Below, in pieces: positions 16,847-24,923 of a DNA stretch of 64,000 bases. A model generated the notes under the pieces. That model saw only the letters and a list, made by a program, of their open reading frames with translations, was not told the DNA's origin and ran no database searches. Both the position numbers and the translations under genes were made by a program. This DNA comes from Flavobacterium suncheonense GH29-5 = DSM 17707. Lineage in GTDB: Bacteria; Bacteroidota; Bacteroidia; Flavobacteriales; Flavobacteriaceae. Numbering within the stretch: the first letter of the stretch is position 1; every line of letters starts with the position of its first letter. Location of the stretch: assembly GCF_000430025.1 (NCBI RefSeq), contig NZ_AUCZ01000004.1, positions 268,780-332,779 of the forward strand, read 5' to 3'.

Positions 16847-16918
16847 GGTTTGAAAATTTATACAAAATTAGTTTTTTGAATTTTCTTTTTAATTAATTTC
16901 CTCACAAAATTTCAGACT

Positions 16919-17302
16919 ATGCAAAAACAACTCAATTCGGTAAAAGAATTCCACGAAGCCTTTGGTTTAGGCGTGAGTTTTTCACCCAAAGGACATTTAG
17001 GAGAACAGAAAAACATGTTGCGTTTTAACCTGATGAAGGAGGAAAACGAAGAATACCTGGAAGCGGTTCAAAACGACGATATCGTTGAAATAGCCGATGC
17101 TTTGGGCGATATGCTGTATATCTTGTGCGGAACTATTTTAGAACACGGTCTGCAACATAAAATAGAAGAAGTTTTCGACGAAATTCAGCGCAGCAACATG
17201 AGTAAATTAGGCGAAGACGGGAAACCGATTTACCGTGAAGACGGTAAAGTCATGAAAGGGCCAAATTATTTTAAGCCGAATTTTGAGGCGATTTTGGGGT
17301 AG
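16919..17302 (+). CDS. MazG-like nucleoside triphosphate pyrophosphohydrolase
   Basis: The 127 residues form an all-alpha NTP-PPase. They carry the metal-binding signature EENEEYLEA followed 14 residues later by EIADALGDMLYIL, the E-x2-E...E-x2-D pattern of the MazG/HisE superfamily. These enzymes remove pyrophosphate from (d)NTPs or from phosphoribosyl-ATP. The C-terminal extension (SKLGEDGKPIYREDGKVMKG) is typical of phage- and Bacteroidota-type members. Its TAG stop is directly followed by a heptamer array. Confidence 0.88.
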   Translation: MQKQLNSVKEFHEAFGLGVSFSPKGHLGEQKNMLRFNLMKEENEEYLEAVQNDDIVEIADALGDMLYILCGTILEHGLQHKIEEVFDEIQRSNMSKLGEDGKPIYREDGKVMKGPNYFKPNFEAILG

Positions 17303-17321
17303 AAGTGAGAAGTGAGAAGTG
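17301..17321. repeat. Three-unit perfect heptamer repeat at the MazG-like gene stop
   Basis: AGAAGTG occurs three times in tandem with no mismatch, starting inside the TAG stop codon (17300-17302). It is followed by a near-unit, ATAGGATG. Confidence 0.85.
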
Positions 17322-17351
17322 ATAGGATGTGTTATCACACTTTAATTTAAT

Positions 17352-17384
17352 AAAAAAACTCCTAAATTTCTTTAGGAGTTTTTT
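17352..17384. terminator. Bidirectional terminator between the MazG-like gene and ilvE
   Basis: AAAAAACTCCTAAA pairs with TTTAGGAGTTTTTT around a TTTC loop. The stem is 14 bp, with T runs on both strands. Confidence 0.9.
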
Positions 17385-17407
17385 GTATTGTAAACTGTGA
17401 CTGAAAA

Positions 17408-18475
17408 CTAAACTTTTACGGTCCAGCCGAAAGTATCAGTGTCCAGTTTGTGTTGGATATTCGTTAATTTCTCCTTGATGATTGCGGCGAATGAGTTCTC
17501 AAGCTTAGGCAATTCATAATAGGTGTCCTGATAGGAGAAACCTGCAATCGGGTTCACTACAGCTGCGGTTCCGGCTCCGAAAATTTCTTTTAAAGTTCCG
17601 TTTTTAGCGGCTTCCACGATTTCTGAAACCAAAACCGGACGTACTTCAACGTTGATGCCTAGGGTTGGTGCCAATTCTACGATACTTTTACGGGTAACAC
17701 CATCCAGAATTCTTTCACTGGTAGGAGCGGTGTAAAGTGTATCGTTGATGCGGAAGAAAACGTTCATGGTTCCTGCTTCCTCCAGTTTTGTATGAGTGGC
17801 GTCATCGGTCCAGATTACCTGCTGAAACCCTTTTTCATTGGCTAATTTGGTTGGATAAAATTGTCCTGAGTAGTTTCCTGCTGCTTTTGCCGCTCCGATA
17901 CCTCCGTTGGCTGCACGGCTGTAATGGTCTGCAATTACCACTTTCACCTCACCTGAATAATATGCTTTGGCAGGTGATAAAATCACGCAAAAGCGGTATT
18001 CGTTTGAAGGCGAAGCGATTACGCCTTGACCTGTAGCTATCATGAACGGACGGATATATAAAGTGTTTCCTTTTCCTTTTTTAACCCAGTCTTTTTCAAC
18101 TTCCAGTAGTTTGTGCAAACCACCTAAGAAAACTTCTTCCGGAACTTCAGGCATTGCCAAACGAACCGCCGATTTGTTAAAGCGTTCAAAATTCTGGTCC
18201 GGACGGAACAACCATACATCATCGTTGTCATCTTTGTAAGCTTTCATACCTTCAAAAATGGCCTGTCCGTAATGGAAAACGCGCGATGAAGGATCCATGG
18301 TGAAAGATTCATACGGCATGATTACGGGTTGATCCCAGGCGCCGTCATGATAGTCGCAAACCAGCATATGGTCTGTAAAAACATTTCCGAACGTAAGATT
18401 TTCAAAATCAACTGAATTGATTTTACTTTCTTTTGCAGTAACTACTTTAATGTTACTTGATGTGGTTAATTCCAT
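17408..18475 (-). CDS. ilvE: Branched-chain amino acid aminotransferase
   Basis: Transfers the amino group between glutamate and the 2-oxo acids of Leu, Ile and Val, using PLP. The 355-residue fold-type IV enzyme has the FHYGQAIFEGMKAY opening (67-80), the PLP Lys in GIGAAKAAGNYSG (K197) and the GTAAVVNPI phosphate-binding loop. The length fits the long (350-360) IlvE class. It is monocistronic, with a leader that contains an inverted repeat near the start codon. Confidence 0.97.
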   Translation of the reverse strand: MELTTSSNIKVVTAKESKINSVDFENLTFGNVFTDHMLVCDYHDGAWDQPVIMPYESFTMDPSSRVFHYGQAIFEGMKAYKDDNDDVWLFRPDQNFERFNKSAVRLAMPEVPEEVFLGGLHKLLEVEKDWVKKGKGNTLYIRPFMIATGQGVIASPSNEYRFCVILSPAKAYYSGEVKVVIADHYSRAANGGIGAAKAAGNYSGQFYPTKLANEKGFQQVIWTDDATHTKLEEAGTMNVFFRINDTLYTAPTSERILDGVTRKSIVELAPTLGINVEVRPVLVSEIVEAAKNGTLKEIFGAGTAAVVNPIAGFSYQDTYYELPKLENSFAAIIKEKLTNIQHKLDTDTFGWTVKV

Positions 18476-18784
18476 TTAAATTCAATAATTAATGTGCTGT
18501 AACATTAACGTGTTGATTATCAGTTTAAAAAATCTATTTTAACCTAAATAAAAAACCAGTTGTGTCATTGCAAATCTAATAAAAAATCCAACCTATTTGT
18601 GCCGCTTTGAAAAAATAACAGATTTACTTACATATCTATTAATTTGTTTCCGAATTCTCAATAAATAATTTGTTTTGTTCCGATTTTGTTATGCGAATTA
18701 AAAAAAGTATAAAGTCGGATTTACATTCAAATTAAATTTGTTTCTTTGAAAATCCATTTTTAAAAAAGTAAAACCTATACCAAA
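18476..18784. other. Divergent intergenic region between ilvE and the DUF4920 gene
   Basis: This 309-nt AT-rich gap has no credible open frame. For ilvE (minus), TAGATTTG at 18571-18578 resembles a -7 element, giving a leader of about 90 nt, but no TTG sits at the right distance. For the plus-strand gene, TAAATTTG at 18733-18740 is a -7 candidate, also without a clear -33. Confidence 0.45.
18489..18508. promoter_or_regulatory. Inverted repeat in the ilvE leader
   Basis: TTAATGT (18489-18495) and ACATTAA (18502-18508) form a 7+7 dyad with a 6-nt spacer, ending 14 nt upstream of the ilvE start. It could be a regulator site or a weak hairpin near the ribosome-binding region. Confidence 0.35.
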
Positions 18785-19282
18785 ATGAAAAGAATTGTAC
18801 TTTTGGGCTTAACACTTGCCTTATTTAGCTGTAACAAAAAGCAGGAAGAAGTTAAAAATGAAGCTGTTGCCGAAAAAACAAACTACGCCGTTTTCGGAGA
18901 CAGTATTACCGATACAGAAGCGTTAACCAGCGCAGAAATGATGGCGAAGTTTAAAGAAATGAAGGAAGAAGATACGCTAAATGTGAAATTCAAATCGAAA
19001 ATTAACGGGGTTTGTCAAAAGAAAGGTTGCTGGATGACAATGGATTTAGGAGAAGAAAAAGAAGCCTTTGTGAAATTTAAAGACTATGCTTTTTTTGTAC
19101 CGATGAATGCTGCCAATCAGGATGCGGTTATCAGCGGAAAAGCGTTCGTAAGCGTTGAATCGGTTGAAGAACAAAAGCATTATGCAAAAGATGCCGGTAA
19201 ATCGCAGGCGACCATTGACAGTATCACGGAACCGAAAATCACGTATTCTTTCATGGCTGACGGTGTGTTAATCAGTAAATAA
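18785..19282 (+). CDS. DUF4920 lipoprotein
   Basis: The 165-residue product has a lipoprotein signal ending LALFSC (Cys 16) and then the DUF4920 domain (YAVFGDSI, FKSKINGVCQKKGCWMTMDL, VKFKDYAFFVPM). The paired Cys of CQKKGCW is the family's most conserved point and may bind a metal or be redox-active, which is inference. It lies 9 nt upstream of a CxxCH lipoprotein gene, and the two probably form an operon with mnmD. Confidence 0.88.
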   Translation: MKRIVLLGLTLALFSCNKKQEEVKNEAVAEKTNYAVFGDSITDTEALTSAEMMAKFKEMKEEDTLNVKFKSKINGVCQKKGCWMTMDLGEEKEAFVKFKDYAFFVPMNAANQDAVISGKAFVSVESVEEQKHYAKDAGKSQATIDSITEPKITYSFMADGVLISK

Positions 19283-19291
19283 TGAAAAGTA

Positions 19292-19735
19292 ATGAAAAAG
19301 GTATTCGTTTTTTTGGTCACTGCTGTCCTGACTTTTTCTTGCGGTAAGAAGGAAGAAAATAAAGGAGAAGAGACCACTGCTGTCAAAGAAGAAAAGCAGT
19401 TTGAGATGTATGAAATGTCTGAAATGGCCGCTTTGATGGAACAGATGTATGTAGACAATCAACGTCTGAAAGAGCGCATTAAAGCCGGTGATACCATTGG
19501 GCAGTTTCCGTCACATTTCATGAGAATACACAGTGCCGTGATGACGGACAAGCAGGAAAACGACGCTTTTTTCAAAGAACAGGCGGCTAATTTTATCAAA
19601 GCTCAGGAACTGATTTATAAAGATCCCGCAAATGCAAAGAAACATTTTAATAACGGCGTGGATGCCTGTATCAAATGTCACGAAGTAAAATGCGGCGGAC
19701 CCATTCCGAGAATTAAAAAACTTTATATTGAATAA
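19292..19735 (+). CDS. Cytochrome c'-like haem lipoprotein
   Basis: The 147 residues begin with a lipobox (VLTFSC) and an acidic, helical body. They end with a single haem-attachment motif CIKCH near residue 131, followed by a CGGPIPRIKKL tail. A lone CxxCH at the very C-terminus of a helical protein is the arrangement of cytochromes c' and c556. It would sit on the periplasmic face of a membrane. The haem type is read from the motif only. Confidence 0.72.
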   Translation: MKKVFVFLVTAVLTFSCGKKEENKGEETTAVKEEKQFEMYEMSEMAALMEQMYVDNQRLKERIKAGDTIGQFPSHFMRIHSAVMTDKQENDAFFKEQAANFIKAQELIYKDPANAKKHFNNGVDACIKCHEVKCGGPIPRIKKLYIE

Positions 19736-19741
19736 AAAATC

Positions 19742-20410
19742 GTGAAACGCAAGATTATCCAAACGGCAGACGGTTCTTCTTCTTTGATAGTGGAAGACTG
19801 GGGGGAAACCTATCATTCCCGTCACGGTGCCATTCAGGAAGCCAAACACGTATTCATACAAAACGGACTGTCACTTTTCAAAGAACAGTCCGTTGCTGTT
19901 TTAGAGATTGGCTTCGGAACCGGTTTAAATGCTTTCATAACCTTTTTGGAAGCGGAAAAACGACAGCTTAAAATTGATTATGTCGGTGTTGAAGCGTATC
20001 CTATTTTAAAAGAAGAAGCCGAAAAACTCAATTATGTAACGCAACTCGAAGCAAATCAGTATGTTGCTCAGTTTGAATTGATGCATACTTCGGAATGGGG
20101 TGTGAGTACAACTATTTCGGACCATTTCAGTTTAACAAAAAGACAACAATACTTTAACGAAATAAGCGATGAAAACCGCTTTGATTTGATTTACTTTGAC
20201 GCATTCGGTTTTCAGTATCAGCCGGAACTCTGGTCGGTGGAAATTTTCAGGAAAATGTTTGTAGCGTTAAAACCTAACGGCATATTGGTTACTTATGCCT
20301 GCAGAGGTCCTATTAAAAGAGCGATGCAGGAAGCAGGTTTCACAACCAGAAAATTGGCCGGGCCTCCCGGGAAACGCGAAATGCTCAGGGCTGAAAAAAT
20401 AATAACATAA
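19742..20410 (+). CDS. mnmD: tRNA 5-methylaminomethyl-2-thiouridine methyltransferase (MnmD)
   Basis: This stand-alone enzyme corresponds to the methyltransferase half of E. coli MnmC and completes mnm5s2U34 in tRNA using SAM. The 222-residue protein shows a Rossmann SAM motif (LEIGFGTGLN, 54-63), an acidic VGVEAYP strand end and the YFDAFGFQYQPELW active-site region. It starts at a GTG (19742), supported by the family N-terminus KRKIIQTADGSSSL. The oxidase half of MnmC is not encoded here. Confidence 0.9.
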   Translation: MKRKIIQTADGSSSLIVEDWGETYHSRHGAIQEAKHVFIQNGLSLFKEQSVAVLEIGFGTGLNAFITFLEAEKRQLKIDYVGVEAYPILKEEAEKLNYVTQLEANQYVAQFELMHTSEWGVSTTISDHFSLTKRQQYFNEISDENRFDLIYFDAFGFQYQPELWSVEIFRKMFVALKPNGILVTYACRGPIKRAMQEAGFTTRKLAGPPGKREMLRAEKIIT

Positions 20411-20542
20411 TGTGTTAAAAAAGTTTGACAAGTATTTTTTTATCTTAAATTCTGTAAACATAATTGTGTAATCTGATATTTTTTTTATAAATTTATCACA
20501 CGTTCTCCACTAGATTAATCATTCAAAATAAAGTTAACAACT

Positions 20543-20740
20543 ATGCCAAGAGTTATGTATGCTTACACTAAGTCTATTTTAGAAAGAGTAAGTTTCGACC
20601 CAAAACTATTTTGTAAAGAGTTGGAAAAAGCAGTTAAGATTCTTCTTCCTTATGAATTGGAACAATTAACGGAATGGCTTTTAAGTTTTACAAAAGAAAA
20701 ACCTGAGTTAAGACAATGTTTAATTTACATCAATCAATAA
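20543..20740 (+). CDS. Small unknown protein, copy 1 of a tandem pair
   Basis: A 65-residue, soluble, helical protein (MPRVMYAYTKSILERVSFD and so on, ending CLIYINQ). About two thirds of its residues match the next gene by hand alignment. The conserved core is YTKS-LERVSFDP, a KEL-KAVK helix, LLPYE-EQLT-WL and EKP-L--CL. It has no membrane segment or known domain. It is transcribed alone and followed by its own terminator. I recall similar small proteins in other flavobacteria, without an assigned function. Confidence 0.8.
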   Translation: MPRVMYAYTKSILERVSFDPKLFCKELEKAVKILLPYELEQLTEWLLSFTKEKPELRQCLIYINQ

Positions 20741-20746
20741 TTTATT

Positions 20747-20769
20747 AGGAGCCAAGCGCTCCTTTTTTT
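20747..20769 (+). terminator. Terminator after small-protein copy 1
   Basis: AGGAGC (20747-20752) pairs with GCTCCT (20758-20763) across a 5-nt loop, followed by seven T. Confidence 0.82.
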
Positions 20770-20948
20770 ATTTTAACAACTTTGATTTATGTAAATAAAA
20801 TCGTTATTATTTCGGTGTTTTTAGCAGTTAATCGATTAAAAAAGTAGTTAAACGATAAAAAAAGTTATAAATTGTTTGTATTATCACAATCATTTATTTA
20901 ATTTTACTCAACGTTCTTACAATGAGTTAACTAAAATTTGGATTGACT

Positions 20949-21149
20949 ATGCCTCGAATGATTTATGATTACACGAAATCCGTTTTGGAAAGAGTGAGTT
21001 TTGACCCCTTATTGTTCATGAAAGAATTGAAAAAAGCTGTTAAGAGTTTATTACCCTATGAAATAGAGCAATTAACAAAATGGTTGTTCTATTTTACAGC
21101 GGAGAAACCACAATTAAAGCCCTGTTTATCAGTCTTGAGTGAAGCTTAA
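20949..21149 (+). CDS. Small unknown protein, copy 2 of a tandem pair
   Basis: A 66-residue paralogue of the preceding gene (MPRMIYDYTKSVLERVSFD and so on). I use the ATG at 20949, which aligns exactly with the start of copy 1; a TTG two codons earlier is also in frame. The upstream regions of both copies contain TATCACA followed by a CGTTCT-like motif, which suggests that the promoter was duplicated too. Function unknown. The independent terminators imply separate expression. Confidence 0.8.
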   Translation: MPRMIYDYTKSVLERVSFDPLLFMKELKKAVKSLLPYEIEQLTKWLFYFTAEKPQLKPCLSVLSEA

Positions 21150-21185
21150 CCAAAGTAAGTATTAACTAACTAACCAACCAAAAAT

Positions 21186-21215
21186 AAAGGAACCAACCGG
21201 TTCCTTTATTTTTTT
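21186..21215. terminator. Terminator between small-protein copy 2 and oxyR
   Basis: AAAGGAACC (21186-21194) pairs with GGTTCCTTT (21199-21207) around an AACC loop, then a T run. It overlaps the oxyR stop at 21206 and may serve both directions. Confidence 0.85.
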
Positions 21216-22147
21216 TGCAGCGGACTGATAATCTGAACGTTGTGAAAAGCAATGGCACCTTTTACAACGCCTGATATGGTACTTCTCAATGCATCAATAA
21301 TGTGCAGTTTGAGTTCTTTTTTCGGAAAAATTAGGCTGACTTCTCTTGCCGGCCTCGGTTCTTTAAAATGTCTTAGTTTCAGTTTGTCTTTCTCTTTTAA
21401 ATCTAAAGTGTGCAGGTAGGGCAGTAAGGTAAAGCCCAATCCTTCATCGGCAAGTTTTACCAATGTTTCAAAACTGCCGCTTTCTATCTGAAAGTGATTG
21501 CTGCGAATTTGGTTGGCGTTTTTGCACAGGTTCAGAATTCCGTCTCTGAAGCAATGTCCGTCCTGCAGTAACAGCACATTTTCCAGATCCAGATCATCAA
21601 TTTCAATTTCGGTTTTATGGTAATTGGGATGATTTTCAGGAAAATAACCAACAAACGGCTCATAATACAAAACCACTTCTTTAATGGAATCTTCCTCCAA
21701 AGGCGTAGCTGCAATAGCCGCATCCAACTGGCCGTTTTTTAGTCGTTTGATGATTTCGTCCGTCGTAAGTTCTTCAATAATCAAATTGATTTTCGGGTAC
21801 TTTTTTACGAAGTTATTCAGAAACATCGGGAGCAATGTCGGCATGACTGTCGGAATGATGCCTATTTTGAAATCACCGCCAAAATACCCTTTCTGCTGAT
21901 CCACAATATCTTTTATCCGGTCGGATTCGTTAACGATGCTCCGGGCCTGTTCCACAATTTTTTCGCCGATTTCGGTTAGCTGAATCGGTTTCTTGCTGCG
22001 GTCAAAAATCTGAATATCAAGTTCTTCCTCCAGCTTTTGAATCTGCATGCTTAACGTAGGTTGGGTAACAAAACACTTTTCGGCTGCTAAAGTGAAATTT
22101 TTATGTTCAGCCACCGCTAAAACGTAATATAATTGTGTAATGGTCAT
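21206..22147 (-). CDS. oxyR: LysR-family hydrogen peroxide sensor OxyR
   Basis: The 313 residues carry an N-terminal LysR helix-turn-helix (FTLAAEKCFVTQPTLSMQIQ, 18-37) and a C-terminal regulatory domain with GHCFRDGILNLC. The two Cys fall at positions 199 and 208, the same numbers as the peroxide-sensing disulphide of E. coli OxyR. It would activate peroxide-defence genes. The divergent dps gene is the obvious first target, with a shared 107-nt intergenic region. Confidence 0.95.
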   Translation of the reverse strand: MTITQLYYVLAVAEHKNFTLAAEKCFVTQPTLSMQIQKLEEELDIQIFDRSKKPIQLTEIGEKIVEQARSIVNESDRIKDIVDQQKGYFGGDFKIGIIPTVMPTLLPMFLNNFVKKYPKINLIIEELTTDEIIKRLKNGQLDAAIAATPLEEDSIKEVVLYYEPFVGYFPENHPNYHKTEIEIDDLDLENVLLLQDGHCFRDGILNLCKNANQIRSNHFQIESGSFETLVKLADEGLGFTLLPYLHTLDLKEKDKLKLRHFKEPRPAREVSLIFPKKELKLHIIDALRSTISGVVKGAIAFHNVQIISPLQKK

Positions 22148-22217
22148 TGTATAGGAATTTTCGATAAAAATATAAAATCAATCGATTATAATTATACTCT
22201 TGCGGTTTAAAAATCAA

Positions 22218-22225
22218 TAATTTTG
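22218..22225 (+). promoter_or_regulatory. Likely -7 element of the dps promoter
   Basis: TAATTTTG fits TAnnTTTG and sits 29 nt before the dps ATG. A TTG at 22200-22202 lies 15 nt upstream, shorter than the usual 19, which would fit a promoter that needs an activator such as OxyR. Confidence 0.5.
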
Positions 22226-22254
22226 TAAAACATTAACGATTAAATGCTACTCAG

Positions 22255-22734
22255 ATGAAAACAAACAGTTTAGGATTACCGGTTAAACAAGCACAGGTTT
22301 TAGCTGCCGAATTGAATATACTTTTAGCCAATTTTCAGGTATATTATCAGAACCTCAGAGGATTACATTGGAATATCAGAGGAAGACGTTTCTTCGATTT
22401 GCATCTGAAATTCGAGGAATTGTACAACGACAGTCAGCTGAAAATAGATTTAGTGGCCGAACGAATCCTGACGCTTGGCGGAACACCGTTGCATACATTC
22501 GAGGATTACATCAAAAACAAAAAGATTAAAGTCGGGAAAAACATTTCTAACGATGAAGAAGCCATTCAGCTTATCATCGCTTCCTTAACAGAATTGCTAA
22601 AAATCGAACGCGTAATTTTGAAGCAAGCGGCTGATATTGAAGACGAAGGAACCAATTCCATGATGAGCGACTTTATCTCCGAGCAGGAAAAAACCATGTG
22701 GATGATGAAAGCCTGGATGGAAGAAGAAATATAA
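22255..22734 (+). CDS. dps: Dps-type mini-ferritin (DNA protection in starvation and peroxide stress)
   Basis: Dps forms a 12-mer shell that oxidises Fe(II) with H2O2 and stores iron. The 159 residues show a four-helix bundle and the inter-subunit ferroxidase ligands at the family spacing: H38 (LHWNI), H50, E54, D65 and E69. It is divergent from oxyR. A weak hairpin terminator follows. Confidence 0.94.
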   Translation: MKTNSLGLPVKQAQVLAAELNILLANFQVYYQNLRGLHWNIRGRRFFDLHLKFEELYNDSQLKIDLVAERILTLGGTPLHTFEDYIKNKKIKVGKNISNDEEAIQLIIASLTELLKIERVILKQAADIEDEGTNSMMSDFISEQEKTMWMMKAWMEEEI

Positions 22735-22748
22735 AACTGATAAAAATG

Positions 22749-22796
22749 GCCTGAGAGCTATTAAAATAATCATAATAAGTTTTCAGGCTGTTTTTT
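22749..22796 (+). terminator. Probable terminator of dps
   Basis: GCCTGA (22749-22754) and TCAGGC (22783-22788) can pair across a 28-nt loop before a T run. The long loop makes it less certain. Confidence 0.5.
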
Positions 22797-22815
22797 AAAT
22801 GTCTATTTTCGCAAC

Positions 22816-23100
22816 ATGAAATTTCTGGTAAACATAGTATTGTTTCTTTTTATCACTTTCCTGGCAACACCAACGATTATCAGTGTTTTGGAAGAAAGTG
22901 TAGATACTTCTGTTGTTTACACATATTCGGAAGAGGAAATTCACAAAGAAGTGAAAGAAATTCCCATGAACATCGGAGAAATACTTCAAATTCCGATGGT
23001 GCCTTCTCTTCAAAAATCTACAGTTATTAATACAGAAAACGAACAGAAACACGACAACGTTTCTGAAGAGATTTTCTCCCCGCCTCCCGAACTGGTATAA
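22816..23100 (+). CDS. Small membrane-anchored protein, unknown
   Basis: Ninety-four residues with one N-terminal hydrophobic segment (about 3-24) and an acidic, probably disordered, periplasmic tail ending SPPPELV. No motif recognised. It lies 73 nt upstream of the SulP transporter on the same strand and may be transcribed with it. Confidence 0.6.
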   Translation: MKFLVNIVLFLFITFLATPTIISVLEESVDTSVVYTYSEEEIHKEVKEIPMNIGEILQIPMVPSLQKSTVINTENEQKHDNVSEEIFSPPPELV

Positions 23101-23172
23101 TACATCAAGACTTTAATTGCGTTGAAATTCCTGGAGTTTCAACAGGTTTATTGTATTATATTTTATCGGATT

Positions 23173-24837
23173 ATGACAAAAAAAACAAATATTTTTGGTC
23201 ACCTCAAATCGGATTTTGCATCGGGTTTGGTGGTCTTCCTTGTGGCATTGCCTTTGTGTTTAGGTATTGCCATGGCTTCCGGAGCGCCTTTATTTTCCGG
23301 AATTATCGCAGGTGTCGTTGGCGGAATTGTTGTGGGATATCTGAGTAAATCCCACGTAAGTGTTTCCGGTCCTGCCGCGGGTTTAACAGCCATCGTATTA
23401 ACCGCCATTACAGAATTTGGCGCTTTTAATATTTTTCTGACAGCTGTATTGCTGGCCGGGATTCTTCAGCTTATTTTAGGTTTTGTTAAAGCGGGAAGCA
23501 TTTCGAATTATTTTCCCAACAATGTAATTGAAGGAATGTTAGCCGGTATCGGAGTCATTATCATCCTGAAACAGTTGCCCCACGCCGTTGGCTATGATGC
23601 AGATTATGAAGGAGATATAGCTTTTGCGCAAGCTGATGGCAGCAATACTTTTTCCACTTTATTAGGTGCTTTGGATTACGTTCAGTTGGGAGCAATCATC
23701 ATCACGCTTATTTCGCTAGCCATTTTAATTGCCTGGGATAAAGTTCCTTTCCTGAAAAAATTAAAACTGATTCCGGGTGCTTTGGTGGCTGTAACAGTGG
23801 GCGTAATTCTGAATGAATTATTTATTGCAAGCGGAAGTCCGTTAGCCATTGCAAAGGAACATTTGGTTGCTTTACCGGTTCCGACCTCGTTAGAAGATTT
23901 TCAGAACATTTTAGTACTTCCGGATTTTACCGCCATAACCAATCCTAAGGTTTGGATAGTGGGGTTAACGATTGCGATTGTAGCTTCGATTGAAAGTTTG
24001 TTGTGTATTGAAGCCGCCGACCGTTTGGATCCGCAGAAACGCTTCACCGACACCAATAACGAATTACGTGCACAGGGAATCGGTAACATTGTAAGTTCGC
24101 TTTTAGGCGGTTTGCCAATGACTTCGGTTGTGGTGCGTACCTCAGCGAATGTAAATGCCGGAGCCAAAACAAAAATGTCGGCCATTGTTCATGGGGCATT
24201 ACTTTTGGTTAGTGTATTGGTTATTCCTGTCATTCTGAACAAAATACCGTTGGCAACTTTAGCCGCAGTATTGTTGCTGGTCGGATACAAATTGGCCAAA
24301 CCGTCAACAATTATGCACTTCTGGCACAAAGGAAAATATCAGTTTATTCCTTTTGCGGCAACACTTTTAGCAGTGGTTTTCCTCGATTTGTTAAAAGGCG
24401 TGGCGTTAGGAATGATCATCAGTATTATTTTCGTTTTAAGAGGAAATCTGAAACGCGCTTACTATTTCCGCAAAGAAGAGTACGAGGACGGCGACATCAT
24501 CCACATCGATTTGGCTCAGGAAGTTTCGTTCTTAAATAAAGCCGCTATCAAATTGACGCTGAACAATCTTCCGGAAAATTCCAATGTGATTATCAATGCT
24601 TCGGATACTGTGTACATTGCGCACGACGTCATCGATTTAATTAAAGAATTCAAACAGATTAATGCCGTCGAGAAGCATATCGATGTGACGTTAATCGGTT
24701 TCAAGGAAGCTTATGAACTGGACAATACGAACTATGAAAACAACCACGTATTTCTGGAACACGATGCCCTGATTAAGTACAGAACTAATTCGATTTCCTC
24801 ACATAAAGAAGCTATTGAGGAACTAACAGCAAATTAA
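23173..24837 (+). CDS. SulP family anion transporter with STAS domain
   Basis: The 554-residue protein has the SulP opening (FGHLKSDFASGLVVFLVALPLCLGIA), about 12-14 membrane helices and a C-terminal STAS domain at roughly 460-545. I choose the ATG at 23173; an in-frame ATG at 23122 adds 17 atypical residues. SulP proteins move sulphate, bicarbonate or other anions with Na+ or H+. The carbonic anhydrase gene immediately downstream points to bicarbonate as substrate, as in known SulP-anhydrase fusions. That assignment is inferred. Confidence 0.92.
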   Translation: MTKKTNIFGHLKSDFASGLVVFLVALPLCLGIAMASGAPLFSGIIAGVVGGIVVGYLSKSHVSVSGPAAGLTAIVLTAITEFGAFNIFLTAVLLAGILQLILGFVKAGSISNYFPNNVIEGMLAGIGVIIILKQLPHAVGYDADYEGDIAFAQADGSNTFSTLLGALDYVQLGAIIITLISLAILIAWDKVPFLKKLKLIPGALVAVTVGVILNELFIASGSPLAIAKEHLVALPVPTSLEDFQNILVLPDFTAITNPKVWIVGLTIAIVASIESLLCIEAADRLDPQKRFTDTNNELRAQGIGNIVSSLLGGLPMTSVVVRTSANVNAGAKTKMSAIVHGALLLVSVLVIPVILNKIPLATLAAVLLLVGYKLAKPSTIMHFWHKGKYQFIPFAATLLAVVFLDLLKGVALGMIISIIFVLRGNLKRAYYFRKEEYEDGDIIHIDLAQEVSFLNKAAIKLTLNNLPENSNVIINASDTVYIAHDVIDLIKEFKQINAVEKHIDVTLIGFKEAYELDNTNYENNHVFLEHDALIKYRTNSISSHKEAIEELTAN

Positions 24838-24923
24838 ATAGTAACATTCGTCAATTTAACGTAAATTCGCCACTTGTTGGGATTGTTAAATTGACTGACA
24901 ATACAACAAGTAAAATTATGGTA

